DNA from: Halomonas daqiaonensis
Lineage (GTDB): Bacteria; Pseudomonadota; Gammaproteobacteria; Pseudomonadales; Halomonadaceae
Assembly (NCBI RefSeq): GCF_900109725.1
Contig: NZ_FOBC01000018.1
Location: 1 to 64,000 of the forward strand
Reading direction: 5' to 3'
DNA length: 64,000 bases
A model generated the notes under the pieces. It was not told where the DNA came from and did not search any database. It was given only the letters and a program-made list of their open reading frames with translations. The position numbers were made by a program, and so were the translations under genes. Positions 17,854-26,933 of this stretch are shown piece after piece; position 1 is the first letter of the stretch; each line of letters begins with the position of its first letter.

Positions 17854-18203
17854 GGCTTTTCGTTGTTGAGTGAAGCCTGATGAGGTGTACTTCCATCAAC
17901 CACTGACCCAGGCGGCCTGACGCCAATGATCTAATGATCAGAGTTCAGATGAGCTGTCAGGTGGTCCGAAGGATGGGGTCCACTTCAAACCTTGAAGATG
18001 ATGTCGGGGCTATCGCACCAGCTATCCAGTGATACAAGGTTGTCGATGTGTTCATGAAGCTTTTGCCAGAGAGGTTGCGGTCAACCCGCCCCGGCTAAGG
18101 CTGCGATTAGGGCTTCGAGGGACTGAGAAGCCTACCGAATCAAGTCGGTGGCTACCCGCCACGGCTGAGACCGAGATTATCGACCCCTTTTTGGAGCAAG
18201 TTG
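17854..18203. other. Non-coding gap before the beta-hydroxyacid dehydrogenase gene
   Basis: No intact gene is seen in these 350 bases. The stretch around 17955-17990 (GTCAGGTGGTCCGAAGGATG and following bases) looks like the end of an IS3-type element, but no transposase remains and the match is only by eye. The ribosome-binding site GGAGCAAG of the next gene is at the right end. Confidence 0.3.
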
Positions 18204-19082
18204 ATGAGTCATTCCTTTCGTGTCGGCATGGTAGGCGTGGGCCTGATGGGTCATGGCATCGCCCGCAATATTCTGAAGGCCGGCCACCGGCTGTGTTTCC
18301 TCGATCATCCCGGCAATCAGCCCGTGGATGACCTGCTGGGTGCCGGGGCGGTAACAAAGGCCTCGGGGCGTGAGGTCGCGGAGGATGCCGAGGTGATACT
18401 GCTCTGTGTGACCGGCTCACCCGAGGTTGAGGCAGTACTCTTCCAACCAGAGGGAGTCCTGGAGGGGTTGGCACCGGGGAGTATCGTGATCGATTGTTCC
18501 ACGGCCCTGCCCAGTTCCACTGAGCGCGTCGCGCAACGTGTCGTCGAGGCCGGTGGGCGCTTCATGGATGCGGCCATGACTCGCACCCCGAAGGAGGCCG
18601 AGGAAGGGCGCCTCAACCTGATCGTCGGCGCCCCGGCGGACCTGTTTGCCGAGGTGAAGCCACTGCTCGAGGGCTTCGCCGAGAACATCGCCCATGCCGG
18701 GGGCGTCGGGGCCGGGCATACCCTCAAATTGCTGCACAACTACGTCTCCCTGGGTTTCTCGGCGGTACTCGCCGAGGCTACCGCGGCGTCGCGTCGTGCC
18801 GGTATCGACGATGCGGCCCTGCTGGAGGTGCTCGGCAAGGGCGGCGGGGGAGGCGTGATCCTTGAGCGCCTGAGGCCTTATATCGAGACCGGTGATCCCT
18901 CGGGGTTCCGCTTCAGCGTGGCCAACGCCAGCAAGGATATCGGCTATTACCACGCCATGACCGACCAGCTCGGCGTGGCGCGTGGTGTGGCGACGGGAGT
19001 CCGCGACCTCTATGCCGCCATCGAGGATCAGGGGTTGTCCGTGCCGGAGGTCATCGGTGTCCTGGAGAGGGATAGCCACTGA
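18204..19082 (+). CDS. Beta-hydroxyacid dehydrogenase (tartronate-semialdehyde reductase/3-hydroxyisobutyrate dehydrogenase family)
   Basis: This 292-residue NAD(P)-dependent enzyme has the Rossmann motif GMVGVGLMGHGIA at its N-terminus, the substrate-binding DCSTALPSS, and the catalytic Lys in GAGHTLKLLHNYVS. The glycine-rich GKGGGGGVI loop is a variant of the usual family sequence. The family reduces tartronate semialdehyde (GarR/GlxR), 3-hydroxyisobutyrate or related beta-hydroxyacids. The exact substrate is open. ATG 18204 follows GGAGCAAGTTG. It precedes a DMT transporter and dgo genes, so it probably handles a small sugar-acid fragment. Confidence 0.75.
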   Translation: MSHSFRVGMVGVGLMGHGIARNILKAGHRLCFLDHPGNQPVDDLLGAGAVTKASGREVAEDAEVILLCVTGSPEVEAVLFQPEGVLEGLAPGSIVIDCSTALPSSTERVAQRVVEAGGRFMDAAMTRTPKEAEEGRLNLIVGAPADLFAEVKPLLEGFAENIAHAGGVGAGHTLKLLHNYVSLGFSAVLAEATAASRRAGIDDAALLEVLGKGGGGGVILERLRPYIETGDPSGFRFSVANASKDIGYYHAMTDQLGVARGVATGVRDLYAAIEDQGLSVPEVIGVLERDSH

Positions 19083-19139
19083 CATGATGGGTCACCCTTA
19101 TGGGCCAGGTGGGCTAGATTGGCCAGGTGAGAGACTTCC

Positions 19140-20054
19140 GTGAGCGCCTTCCACTCGTTCTCCCACCGCCAGCAGGGCCTGCTGCTGACCGGCGGCGGGG
19201 CGCTGATCATGTCGCCGGATGCCCTGCTGATCAAGCTGGCAGCCCTCCCGGACGCCGAGATCCTGATGTGGCGGGGACTCTTGTCTGCCCTGGGTTTCTT
19301 CCTGATCGTGCTGTTCCGCCATGGACGTCGCAGTCTGCAGGTCTATCGGCGCTGCGGCTGGACGGGTGTGGCGGTCGCCTTGTTGTTCAGCCTGACGACC
19401 TGCGGGTTCGTGCTGGGTAACCAGTACACCAAGGCGGGCAATGTCCTGCTGATCCTGGCGGGTGCACCGCTGATCGCCGCCTTGCTGTCCCGCGTGATCC
19501 TTGCCGAGCGGCTGCCGCGGCGTACCTGGCTTTCGATCGGGCTGTGCATGCTGGGTATCGGGATGATCGTGATCGACGACACCGGCGTGGGCTCCTGGGT
19601 GGGCAATGCCTTCGCCCTCATGGCGGCCACCACCCTCGCCCTCAACTTCACGCTCTGCCGTCGACGCCCGGGCGTCGACATGAGCCCCATGCTCGTCTTC
19701 AACGGCCTCATCGTGGGCGGTAGTGCTTCCCTGGTGTTGTGGCTGGGCGGCGGCGGGTTCGCGATGCCGCCGATCGATCGCTTGTTGCTGGTGGTCCTGC
19801 TGTGCCTGATCATCGTGCCGACGGGCGTGACCCTGCTGCAGCGCGGGCCGCTCTACCTGCCTGCCGCTGAGGTAGGCCTGCTGCTGCTCCTGGAGGTAGT
19901 GGTCGGTACGCTCTGGGCCTGGTGGTTGTTGGGCGAGACGCCAGCGCCGATCGCCCTGGTGGGGGGTGGGCTGGTGCTGGGCACCCTTGTCACCAAGGGG
20001 CTCTACGAACGACGCCTTGAACAGCGACTGCGGTCGGCTGCCGGCATCGACTAA
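19140..20054 (+). CDS. EamA/DMT-family membrane transporter
   Basis: This 304-residue protein has about ten hydrophobic segments arranged as two EamA repeats (residues about 12-145 and 160-290). It belongs to the drug/metabolite transporter superfamily, which exports or imports small organic solutes. The GTG start at 19140 is the only reasonable one near the first segment. It lies 57 bases after the dehydrogenase gene and 14 bases before dgoD, so it is likely co-transcribed with the galactonate genes. The substrate cannot be read from the sequence. Confidence 0.8.
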   Translation: MSAFHSFSHRQQGLLLTGGGALIMSPDALLIKLAALPDAEILMWRGLLSALGFFLIVLFRHGRRSLQVYRRCGWTGVAVALLFSLTTCGFVLGNQYTKAGNVLLILAGAPLIAALLSRVILAERLPRRTWLSIGLCMLGIGMIVIDDTGVGSWVGNAFALMAATTLALNFTLCRRRPGVDMSPMLVFNGLIVGGSASLVLWLGGGGFAMPPIDRLLLVVLLCLIIVPTGVTLLQRGPLYLPAAEVGLLLLLEVVVGTLWAWWLLGETPAPIALVGGGLVLGTLVTKGLYERRLEQRLRSAAGID

Positions 20055-20068
20055 TAGGGAGAGGAATA

Positions 20069-21217
20069 ATGAAGATCACGCGGTTGAAGACCTGGCAGGT
20101 ACCCCCTCGCTGGCTATTCCTTAAAATCGAGACCGACGAAGGTGCCTTCGGTTGGGGAGAGCCCGTCATCGAGGGGCGCGCCGCCACCGTGGAGGCCGCG
20201 GTCCATGAGTTCGCCGATATGCTCGTCGGTGAGGATCCCCACCGTATCGAGCACCTCTGGAACCGAATGTATCGAGGTGGCTTCTATCGTGGTGGTCCGA
20301 TCCTGATGAGCGCCATCGCCGGAATCGATCAGGCCCTCTGGGATCTCAAGGGACGTGATCTGGGGGTTCCCGTGCATCAACTGCTGGGCGGCGCCTGTCG
20401 GGAGCGGATGCGGATGTATGCCTGGACGGGGGGCGACCGTCCCAGCGAGGTGGGTATCGGTGCCCAGGCCCTGGTCGACCAGGGATTCACGGCCTTCAAG
20501 ATGAACGGTACGGCGGAAATGGCCATCGTCGATTCCCATGGGCGTATCGACGAGGCGATCGCTCGGGTGGCCGAGGCCCGTCAGGCGGTGGGACCCGAGG
20601 TGGGTATCGCCATCGACTTCCATGGTCGGGTCCATCGGCCGATGGCCAAGGCATTGCTCCGCGAGCTCGAGGCCTTCCATCCGATGTTCGTGGAGGAGCC
20701 TGTGCTGCCGGAGCACTTGCCCAGTCTCAAACAGATTGCCGGGGGGTTGGGTTACCCCATCGCCACTGGTGAACGCTTGTTCACCCGCTACCAGTTCCGC
20801 GACCTGCTCGCCGATGGCATGGTCGATATCATCCAGCCGGATATCTCCCACTGTGGCGGTATCAGCGAGGCCATGCGCATCGCCAGCCTGGCGTCTTGCC
20901 ATGATGTTGCCCTGGCACCGCACTGTCCGCTGGGGCCCCTGGCCCTGGCTGCCTCGCTCCAGGTGGATGCGGTCAATCACAACGCCTTCATCCAGGAACA
21001 GAGCATGGGGATTCACTACAACCAGGAGAATGACGTCCTTGATTACCTGCTCGACAAGTCGGCGCTGGCCATCGAGGATGGCTATTGCCGGATTCCCGAG
21101 GGACCCGGGCTTGGGGTGGAGATCGATGAGGCCTTCGTCGAGGAACGCGCGGAGGTCGGCCATCGCTGGCGCAACCCTCTCTGGACGCATCAAGATGGCT
21201 CGGTGGCCGAATGGTGA
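20069..21217 (+). CDS. dgoD: D-galactonate dehydratase
   Basis: This 382-residue enolase-superfamily enzyme converts D-galactonate to 2-keto-3-deoxygalactonate (EC 4.2.1.6). It is very similar to E. coli DgoD throughout. The catalytic and metal residues fall at the same numbers: Asp183 and His185 (DFHGRV), Glu209 (FVEEP), Glu235 (GERLF), His285 (APHCPLGP). The C-terminal WRNPLWTHQDGSVAEW is also typical. It is the first enzyme of the dgoD-dgoA-dgoK route in this window, with a GGGAGAGG ribosome-binding site just upstream. Confidence 0.95.
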   Translation: MKITRLKTWQVPPRWLFLKIETDEGAFGWGEPVIEGRAATVEAAVHEFADMLVGEDPHRIEHLWNRMYRGGFYRGGPILMSAIAGIDQALWDLKGRDLGVPVHQLLGGACRERMRMYAWTGGDRPSEVGIGAQALVDQGFTAFKMNGTAEMAIVDSHGRIDEAIARVAEARQAVGPEVGIAIDFHGRVHRPMAKALLRELEAFHPMFVEEPVLPEHLPSLKQIAGGLGYPIATGERLFTRYQFRDLLADGMVDIIQPDISHCGGISEAMRIASLASCHDVALAPHCPLGPLALAASLQVDAVNHNAFIQEQSMGIHYNQENDVLDYLLDKSALAIEDGYCRIPEGPGLGVEIDEAFVEERAEVGHRWRNPLWTHQDGSVAEW

Positions 21218-21253
21218 GGATCGCCTTGCAACGAAAGCCATGAGGTGGAACGA

Positions 21254-21901
21254 ATGAACGATAACCCCCGTGAGCTGCAGGCCGCCTTGGCGGAATATCC
21301 CTTGGTCGCCATCCTTCGTGGCATAAGGCCCGATGAGGTATTGGCGGTGGCTGATGCGCTGATCGCCAGCGGCTTTCGCATGATCGAGGTACCACTCAAC
21401 TCGCCGGATCCCTGGGACAGCATTGCACGACTGAAGGCGCATTGTCCGGCGGATATCCTGATCGGTGCAGGCACCGTGCTCTCGGTGGAGGATGTGGCGC
21501 GTCTGGCGAGCCTGGATGCTTCCCTGCTGGTGACGCCCAACACCGACGTCGAAGTGATTCGTGCCGGGCGAGACGCTGGGCTGGCCCCCCTGGTTGGCTG
21601 CATGACACCCACCGAGGCCCTGGCGGCAGTTCGCGCCGGCGCCTGCGCCCTAAAGCTCTTTCCGGCCGGGAGCCTAGGTATCGGTTATTATCGCGACCTG
21701 CGCGCCGTCTTGCCTCCAGACCTGCCGGTGCTGGCGGTGGGTGGCATTGGTGTCGACGAGATGGCTAGCTGGCATGCGGCCGGTATCGCGGGGTTCGGTC
21801 TGGGCGGCAGCCTCTATGCAACTAGGCGCTCGAGTGACGAGGTCGGTCGGCGTGGTGCCACCCTGGTAGCAGAATGGCGCCGACTTCAGGTGGCGACATG
21901 A
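21254..21901 (+). CDS. dgoA: 2-dehydro-3-deoxy-6-phosphogalactonate aldolase
   Basis: This 215-residue class I aldolase of the KDPG/KDPGal family cleaves 2-keto-3-deoxy-6-phosphogalactonate to pyruvate and glyceraldehyde 3-phosphate (EC 4.1.2.21). Glu45 (MIEVPLNSP) and the Schiff-base Lys134 (CALKLFPAG) are present, and the phosphate loop follows at the C-terminus (GGIGV, GLGGSLY). ATG 21254 was chosen behind GAGGTGGA. The stop overlaps the dgoK start by four bases. Confidence 0.92.
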   Translation: MNDNPRELQAALAEYPLVAILRGIRPDEVLAVADALIASGFRMIEVPLNSPDPWDSIARLKAHCPADILIGAGTVLSVEDVARLASLDASLLVTPNTDVEVIRAGRDAGLAPLVGCMTPTEALAAVRAGACALKLFPAGSLGIGYYRDLRAVLPPDLPVLAVGGIGVDEMASWHAAGIAGFGLGGSLYATRRSSDEVGRRGATLVAEWRRLQVAT

Positions 21902-22821
21902 CCGCCCCCTTCATCGCCGTCGATTGGGGGACGAGCAACTTCCGCGCCTTCCTGGTGGATGGCCAGACGGGACGCTGCCTCGGCGAGAAGCGCTCGTCCG
22001 CCGGCCTGAGGGCACTGGAACCCGAGCAGTTTCCCCACTATTGCCGGGAGCAGCTGGCCGAATGGCGGATGGCCGCGGGAGGAATTGCACCGCTGCCTAT
22101 CTATCTCGCCGGTATGGTCGGGGCGCGCAGTGGCTGGGTCGAGGCACCACAACTGGAGATGCCGCTGACTCTGGAGGCCCTTGCAGCGAACCTCATGCCC
22201 GCTCCCGGGCTGGACAATGCCTGGTTGGTGCCTGGGGCCAGGATGGTGACGCCGTCCCATGTGGACGTGATGCGTGGGGAGGAGGTGCAGGCCTTCGGCG
22301 CCCTGTCACTGGCGCAACGGCCCGGCGGCCTCTGTTGCCTGCCGGGAACGCATAGCAAGTGGGTCAGTGCCCGGGAGAATACGCTGACCCATTTCACGAC
22401 GCTGATGACCGGCGAGCTCTTTCATGTGCTGCGCTTTCATACTCTGGTGGGCCAGCCGATTCCCCGTGAGGAGGCCTTCGATGCAGCGGGTTTCGAGCAG
22501 GGGCTTGCCGCATCTCGACATCCGTCGGGTATCCTGCATGCGCTCTTCGAGGCGAGGAGTCGGTATCTTCACTCGGGCCTTGAACCTGAGCAGATCGGCA
22601 GCTTTCTCTCGGGCGTGCTGATCGGTAGCGAACTCGCTGGCATGCAGCCATATATCGAAGCAGAGGAAGGTGTCGTTCTGGTCGGGTCTCGCGAGCTGAG
22701 TGAGAGCTACCGGCAGGCCTTGGAGATACACGGACTGGCCGTTTGTCAGGTCGAGGCCGACAGGGCCAGCATCGAGGGGATCCGGCTGCTGAATCGTTGC
22801 CGGGCCGGATCCGCGGGATAG
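21898..22821 (+). CDS. dgoK: 2-dehydro-3-deoxygalactonokinase
   Basis: This 307-residue kinase phosphorylates 2-keto-3-deoxygalactonate at C6 (EC 2.7.1.58). The N-terminal IAVDWGTSNFRAFLVDG is the phosphate-1 motif of the DgoK sugar-kinase family, and CCLPGTHSKWV with MTGELF are further family signatures. The start overlaps the dgoA stop (ATGA), so translation is coupled. It ends the galactonate operon; a perfect hairpin begins at its stop codon. Confidence 0.92.
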   Translation: MTAPFIAVDWGTSNFRAFLVDGQTGRCLGEKRSSAGLRALEPEQFPHYCREQLAEWRMAAGGIAPLPIYLAGMVGARSGWVEAPQLEMPLTLEALAANLMPAPGLDNAWLVPGARMVTPSHVDVMRGEEVQAFGALSLAQRPGGLCCLPGTHSKWVSARENTLTHFTTLMTGELFHVLRFHTLVGQPIPREEAFDAAGFEQGLAASRHPSGILHALFEARSRYLHSGLEPEQIGSFLSGVLIGSELAGMQPYIEAEEGVVLVGSRELSESYRQALEIHGLAVCQVEADRASIEGIRLLNRCRAGSAG

Positions 22822-22841
22822 CCAGCCTGCGAGGCTGGCTA
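22819..22841. terminator. Bidirectional hairpin terminator between dgoK and dctM2
   Basis: TAGCCAGCCT (22819-22828) and AGGCTGGCTA (22832-22841) are a perfect 10-base inverted repeat with a GCG loop. It starts at the dgoK stop codon and lies 21 bases from the end of the convergent dctM gene. No long T run follows, so its strength is uncertain. Confidence 0.7.
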
Positions 22842-22862
22842 CCTCGTTCTACCGTATTGCTA

Positions 22863-24146
22863 TCAACTGCCGCGCACCGCCGTGAGATCCGGCAGCCAGG
22901 TCACGATCCCCGGGAAGGCGATCAGGATGACCAGTACGACCAATAGCGCCACATAGTAGGGCAGCATTGCCCTGACCAGTTGCTCCATGGATACCTTGCC
23001 GACCCCACAGCCCACATAGAGGCAGGTCCCCACCGGTGGAGTGAGCAGGCCGATGCCCAGGATGTAGGCCATCAGAACGCCGAAGTAGACCGGATCCACG
23101 CCCACCGAGGTGGCGATCGGTGTCAGCATAGGCGCCATGATGACCATGGCGGGGGTCAGATCCATCACGAAACCCACCAGGAGCAGCAGGCCGGCGACGA
23201 TCATCAACAGCCAGAAGGGATCCTGGGTGATCGCCTGGACCTGCTGAACCAGTGTCTGCGGCACCATGTTGATGGTCAGGAACCAGGCGATCACCGTGGC
23301 GAAGGCCAGCAGCAAGAGCACCATGCCGGTCAGTCGTGCAGTACGGATCAGCATTCCCCAGAGATCTCGCAGGGGGAACTCGCGGTAGACCAGCAGCGAA
23401 ATGGCCAGTGAATAGAGCAGCGCGGCCACCGCCGCTTCCGTGGCCGTGAACACCCCGCCGATGATGCCGCCAATCACGATGACCGGCAGCACCAGCGCTA
23501 ACCAGGCGCCCTTGAAGGCCTGCCAGAGCACATCGAGGCGAAACTTACGGGTCTGCCCGGCATGCTTGAGGCTGGCCAGGATGAAGGTGGTTAACATCAA
23601 CGCAAAGCCGATCAGCATCCCCGGCACGATACCGGCGATGAACAGGCGACTGATCGAGGTCTCGGTGACGATGCCGAACAGGATCAGGGGGATAGACGGC
23701 GGAATGATGATCCCGATCACCGAGGAGACGGTGTTGATAGCGGTGGCATGGGGCGCCGAATAACCCTGCTGCTTCATGGAGGGAATCATCATCGCCCCGG
23801 TGGCCGCGGTGTCGGCGACGGCCGAGCCGCTGATGCCGCCGAAGAACATCGAGCCGGTGATTGCCACCTGGCCAAGCCCGCCCCGCATGAAGCCGACCAG
23901 GGCTCCGGCCAGGTCCATCAAGCGACGGGCGATCCCGCCCTGACTCATCACCTCTCCGACCAGGATGAAAAAGGGAATGGCCAGCAGAGGGAAGCTGTTG
24001 ACTCCCCGGATCGACTGTTCGATGAGAATCGACAGCGGGATGTCCGACAGCACTGCCATCACGACGCCGGCGACACCCAGGCCGAAGGCGATGGGCAGTC
24101 CGATACCGATGGAGGCGAACAGGATGGCCAGAAAGATCCATAGCAT
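22863..24146 (-). CDS. dctM: TRAP transporter large membrane subunit (DctM), system 2
   Basis: This 427-residue protein has the 12-TM DctM fold with SMFFGGISGSAVADTAATG, IIIPPSIPLILFG and GIGLLTPPVGTCLYV. It forms the channel of a sodium-driven TRAP uptake system. The start ATG lies three bases after the dctQ stop region, and no other gene separates the two. It belongs to the classical C4-dicarboxylate/sugar-acid branch, like system 3 and unlike systems 1 and 4. It is convergent with dgoK. Confidence 0.9.
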   Translation of the reverse strand: MLWIFLAILFASIGIGLPIAFGLGVAGVVMAVLSDIPLSILIEQSIRGVNSFPLLAIPFFILVGEVMSQGGIARRLMDLAGALVGFMRGGLGQVAITGSMFFGGISGSAVADTAATGAMMIPSMKQQGYSAPHATAINTVSSVIGIIIPPSIPLILFGIVTETSISRLFIAGIVPGMLIGFALMLTTFILASLKHAGQTRKFRLDVLWQAFKGAWLALVLPVIVIGGIIGGVFTATEAAVAALLYSLAISLLVYREFPLRDLWGMLIRTARLTGMVLLLLAFATVIAWFLTINMVPQTLVQQVQAITQDPFWLLMIVAGLLLLVGFVMDLTPAMVIMAPMLTPIATSVGVDPVYFGVLMAYILGIGLLTPPVGTCLYVGCGVGKVSMEQLVRAMLPYYVALLVVLVILIAFPGIVTWLPDLTAVRGS

Positions 24147-24149
24147 GGC

Positions 24150-24746
24150 TCAACGCACTCCGTTTTGAGAATTTGAGGACAACGGCGGCGTGCGGATCAG
24201 CCGCACACACTGCCAGGCGCGCCACAGCGCCACGGAGAGGATAAAGATCGAGCACAGCACCAGGGAGACATTGATCAGGTTCCAGGGCACGCCGAGTATA
24301 GCGGTTTGACCCGTCGATCGGGACATCACCACATAACCGCCCCATATCATGATGCCCATCAGTACACTGATGATCAGGTGTTGCACTAGGTAGAGCGTGT
24401 AGGCGGCACGCGGCTTGAGCTTGCGGACCACGAAATCCACTGCGATATGCTCGAAATGGGCGAAGGCCGCCGCGGCCCCGATGAAGACCAACCAGATAAA
24501 CAGCATCCGGGCCAGCTCATCCGCCCAGGGCAGCGAATTGTTGAGCAACGAGCGTCCGATCACATTGGCTGATACCGAGATGATGAGGGCCACCAGGATG
24601 GCGGCGATCAGGTGTTCCATGGCCACGGTCAGCCAACGAAAGACCGCGGGGCCCTTTCGCGCCTTGAAATCCAGCTCGAGGGCGCGACGGTTGGGATCAG
24701 CGAGATAGGTATCGATATCGGGTGGGGGAGAAGTCGATTCAGACAT
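24150..24746 (-). CDS. dctQ: TRAP transporter small membrane subunit (DctQ), system 2
   Basis: This 198-residue protein has an unusually long polar N-terminus (about 45 residues) before four hydrophobic segments. The block VIGRSLLNNSLPWADELAR is the DctQ signature. The start at 24746 (MSESTSPPP) was chosen because the upstream in-frame extension would run through a strong hairpin and into dctP. The gene follows dctP and precedes dctM, as usual. Confidence 0.85.
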   Translation of the reverse strand: MSESTSPPPDIDTYLADPNRRALELDFKARKGPAVFRWLTVAMEHLIAAILVALIISVSANVIGRSLLNNSLPWADELARMLFIWLVFIGAAAAFAHFEHIAVDFVVRKLKPRAAYTLYLVQHLIISVLMGIMIWGGYVVMSRSTGQTAILGVPWNLINVSLVLCSIFILSVALWRAWQCVRLIRTPPLSSNSQNGVR

Positions 24747-24765
24747 GGTAAGACTCCAGAGACAG

Positions 24766-24793
24766 GACAAGGGGCCAGGCAAGGCCCCTTGTC
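24766..24793 (-). terminator. Perfect hairpin between dctP2 and dctQ2
   Basis: GACAAGGGGCC (24766-24776) and GGCCCCTTGTC (24783-24793) are a perfect 11-base inverted repeat with a six-base loop. It lies 28 bases after the dctP stop on the coding strand and 20 bases before the dctQ start. No T run is seen, so RNA stabilisation of the dctP message is as likely as termination. Confidence 0.75.
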
Positions 24794-24820
24794 GCTGAAC
24801 GATCATCGGATGACGCGATA

Positions 24821-25897
24821 TCAGTTGTTCATGGTTTCGTCGACGATCTCGCGGATGTCGGCAATCAGGTCTTCGCCGATTTCCGGCGCCCACTCGTCAT
24901 AGACCGGCTGCACGGCTTCCTGGAAGGCGGCAATCTGCTCGTCGTTCAGACGATTGATTTGCATGCCGAGCTCCTCGAGGCGATTCCGCGCCCAGTCGTC
25001 GTACTCGGTGGCCAGCTGGATCTCGTAGGCAGCGGACTTGCGAGCCGCCTCCTGGACGAGCTCCTGATACTCGGGGTGCAGGTCATCCCAGGTGCGCTCG
25101 GACATCATCAGCATGAAAGGCGTATAGACGTGGCGTGTCTCGGAGCCGTACTCCTGAACCTCGTAGAAGTTGGATGTCAGGATGGTGCTCCAGGGGTTTT
25201 CCTGGCCGTCGACGACACCCTGCTCCATGGCCGAGAACAGCTCACCGAAGGCCATCGGGGTGGGATTGGCGCCCAGGGTTTCCCAGATGGAGAGGTGTAC
25301 CGGGTTCTCCATGGTGCGGATGGTCAGGCCACCCATGTCGAGTCCGCCAACGTCTTCCGGCGTCTCGACCGGACGCACGCTGTTGGAAAGCTGGCGATAG
25401 CCATTCTCGGAGAAGGCCAGTGCCTTGATGCCGGTGCCATCGAAGGCATCCAGCATGCTCTGGGCGACATCGCTGTTCATGACGGCGATGGCCGCCTCAC
25501 GGGTCGGCAGCAGGAAGGGCAGGTCGAATGCCGCCAGTTCCGGCACATAGGTGGTGGCCGGCGAGGAGGAGGGATAGGACATGTCCAGGGTCCCGGTCTG
25601 CATCATCTCCATCATCTGGACATCGTCACCCAGTTGGCTGTTGGGGAAGACGTTGACGGTCAGCCGTCCGTCGCTGCGCTCGGCGAGGATGTCGGCGAAA
25701 TACTGGCTCGAGAGATACTGCGGGGAACTTTCGGCCAGGCCAATGCCCATGCGGATGGTGTGGCTGCCGTGATCACCGACCATGTCACCGTCGATGGCAG
25801 GTGGCTCGGAGAGGTCCGGTGTCTGTGCATGGGCCATGCCCAGGGTGAGGGTGGCCGCGCCGGCCAGTGTCAGCGTGCTGCGCCAGATAGGCATCAT
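24821..25897 (-). CDS. dctP: TRAP transporter solute-binding protein (DctP), system 2
   Basis: This 358-residue periplasmic protein has a signal peptide (residues 1-24, ending GMAHA before QTPDL). The carboxylate-binding Arg lies in GGLTIRTMENP, and the GANPTPMAFGELFSAMEQGVVDGQ block is the classical DctP signature. A short insert of acidic and Gly residues follows the signal peptide. AAGGAG lies about 10 bases before the first of two consecutive ATG codons. It is divergent from the HpcH/HpaI aldolase gene, with an FCD-type operator in the intergenic region. Confidence 0.88.
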   Translation of the reverse strand: MMPIWRSTLTLAGAATLTLGMAHAQTPDLSEPPAIDGDMVGDHGSHTIRMGIGLAESSPQYLSSQYFADILAERSDGRLTVNVFPNSQLGDDVQMMEMMQTGTLDMSYPSSSPATTYVPELAAFDLPFLLPTREAAIAVMNSDVAQSMLDAFDGTGIKALAFSENGYRQLSNSVRPVETPEDVGGLDMGGLTIRTMENPVHLSIWETLGANPTPMAFGELFSAMEQGVVDGQENPWSTILTSNFYEVQEYGSETRHVYTPFMLMMSERTWDDLHPEYQELVQEAARKSAAYEIQLATEYDDWARNRLEELGMQINRLNDEQIAAFQEAVQPVYDEWAPEIGEDLIADIREIVDETMNN

Positions 25898-26112
25898 GGC
25901 ATCTTACTCCTTGGTGTTCTGCGTGGAGCGCGCCTCTGGGCCTTGGCCTCGGCGAGCCTCATCGCGGAACAGGGTGGCGAATTATTGATTGGTTCCACAT
26001 TCCGGCAGCGCCGTCGGATCACGTCGGGACTCCAGCAGCGATGGCGGGTCGCAAGGGAAAACGTAGTTCAGATCTCCGCATGGCGACAAATCTCACTATG
26101 AATGACGGTATG

Positions 26113-26125
26113 CTTGTATGACAAG
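26113..26125. promoter_or_regulatory. Palindromic FCD-type operator between dctP2 and the aldolase gene
   Basis: CTTGT-ATG-ACAAG is a perfect palindrome with five-base arms and an N3 centre. It lies about 20 bases before the aldolase start and in the 246-base divergent region that also serves dctP2. An additional GTATG lies 8 bases upstream (26108-26112). It is the best copy of the TGTATGACA site family in this window. Confidence 0.6.
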
Positions 26126-26143
26126 TAGAGAGGAGAGAAAACC

Positions 26144-26914
26144 ATGCAGACTTACGAGACCCCCTTCAAGTGCCGCCTCCTGGCCGGCGAGACGCTGACC
26201 GGGCTGTGGCTGGGCCTGGCCAATCCCTACACGGCTGAGATGGCGGCCACGACGGGATTCGACTGGTTGCTGCTGGATGCCGAGCATTCGCCCAACGATC
26301 TGAAGGGCCTGCTGGGCCAGCTTCAGGCCATCGCTCCCTACGCTTCCCATCCCATCGTGCGCCCCCCGGTCGGAGACCCGGTGCTGATCAAGCAGTACCT
26401 GGATATCGGGGTACAGACCCTGCTGGTCCCCATGGTGGAAACGGCAGGCCAGGCCGCCTCCCTGGTGGCGGCCATGCGCTATCCGCCGCGGGGGGTTCGC
26501 GGCGTGGGCCATGTGCTGGCGCGAGCTGCCCACTGGGGGGTCGTCGACGACTACCTGACCCGGGCCGACGACGAACTGTGCCTGCTGGTGCAGGTGGAAA
26601 CCCTCCAGGGCCTGGAGAATCTGGAGGCCATCGCCGCCATCGAGGGAGTCGACGGTGTCTTCATCGGCCCGGCCGATCTCTCGGCTTCCATGGGGCATCT
26701 GGGTGACCCCGGCCATCCCGAGGTGCGGTCGGCGATTCACCATGCCATCGCGCGGTTGCGTGCCGTCGGCAAGCCGGCGGGCATTGTCACCGTCGACGAG
26801 GACGAGGCCAGGGGCTATATCGATGCCGGCTGTGGCTTCGTTGGGGTCGGCATCGATACCCTCCTGCTGATGAAGGCGATGCATGGGCTGGCGCAGCGGT
26901 TTCGTCCCTCCTGA
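26144..26914 (+). CDS. HpcH/HpaI-type 2-keto-3-deoxy acid aldolase
   Basis: This 256-residue class II (metal-dependent) aldolase resembles HpaI, RhmA and GarL, which split 2-keto-3-deoxy or 4-hydroxy-2-oxo acids into pyruvate and an aldehyde. Key residues are visible: His48 in LDAEHSPND, Arg73 in VRPP, and the metal ligands Glu152 (QVETLQG) and Asp178 (GPADLS). The sequence is nearest by eye to HpaI/RhmA. In this context, opposite an L-fuconate dehydratase operon, a 2-keto-3-deoxy-L-fuconate or L-rhamnonate type substrate is plausible. It converges with the FAD dehydrogenase gene with only 19 bases between stops. Confidence 0.82.
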   Translation: MQTYETPFKCRLLAGETLTGLWLGLANPYTAEMAATTGFDWLLLDAEHSPNDLKGLLGQLQAIAPYASHPIVRPPVGDPVLIKQYLDIGVQTLLVPMVETAGQAASLVAAMRYPPRGVRGVGHVLARAAHWGVVDDYLTRADDELCLLVQVETLQGLENLEAIAAIEGVDGVFIGPADLSASMGHLGDPGHPEVRSAIHHAIARLRAVGKPAGIVTVDEDEARGYIDAGCGFVGVGIDTLLLMKAMHGLAQRFRPS

Positions 26915-26933
26915 AATCGAAAAGCGTTTCATC

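Noticed and set aside
17955-17990. Possible IS3-type end
   Set aside because: Only a visual resemblance to IS ends; no transposase fragment or partner repeat was found nearby.
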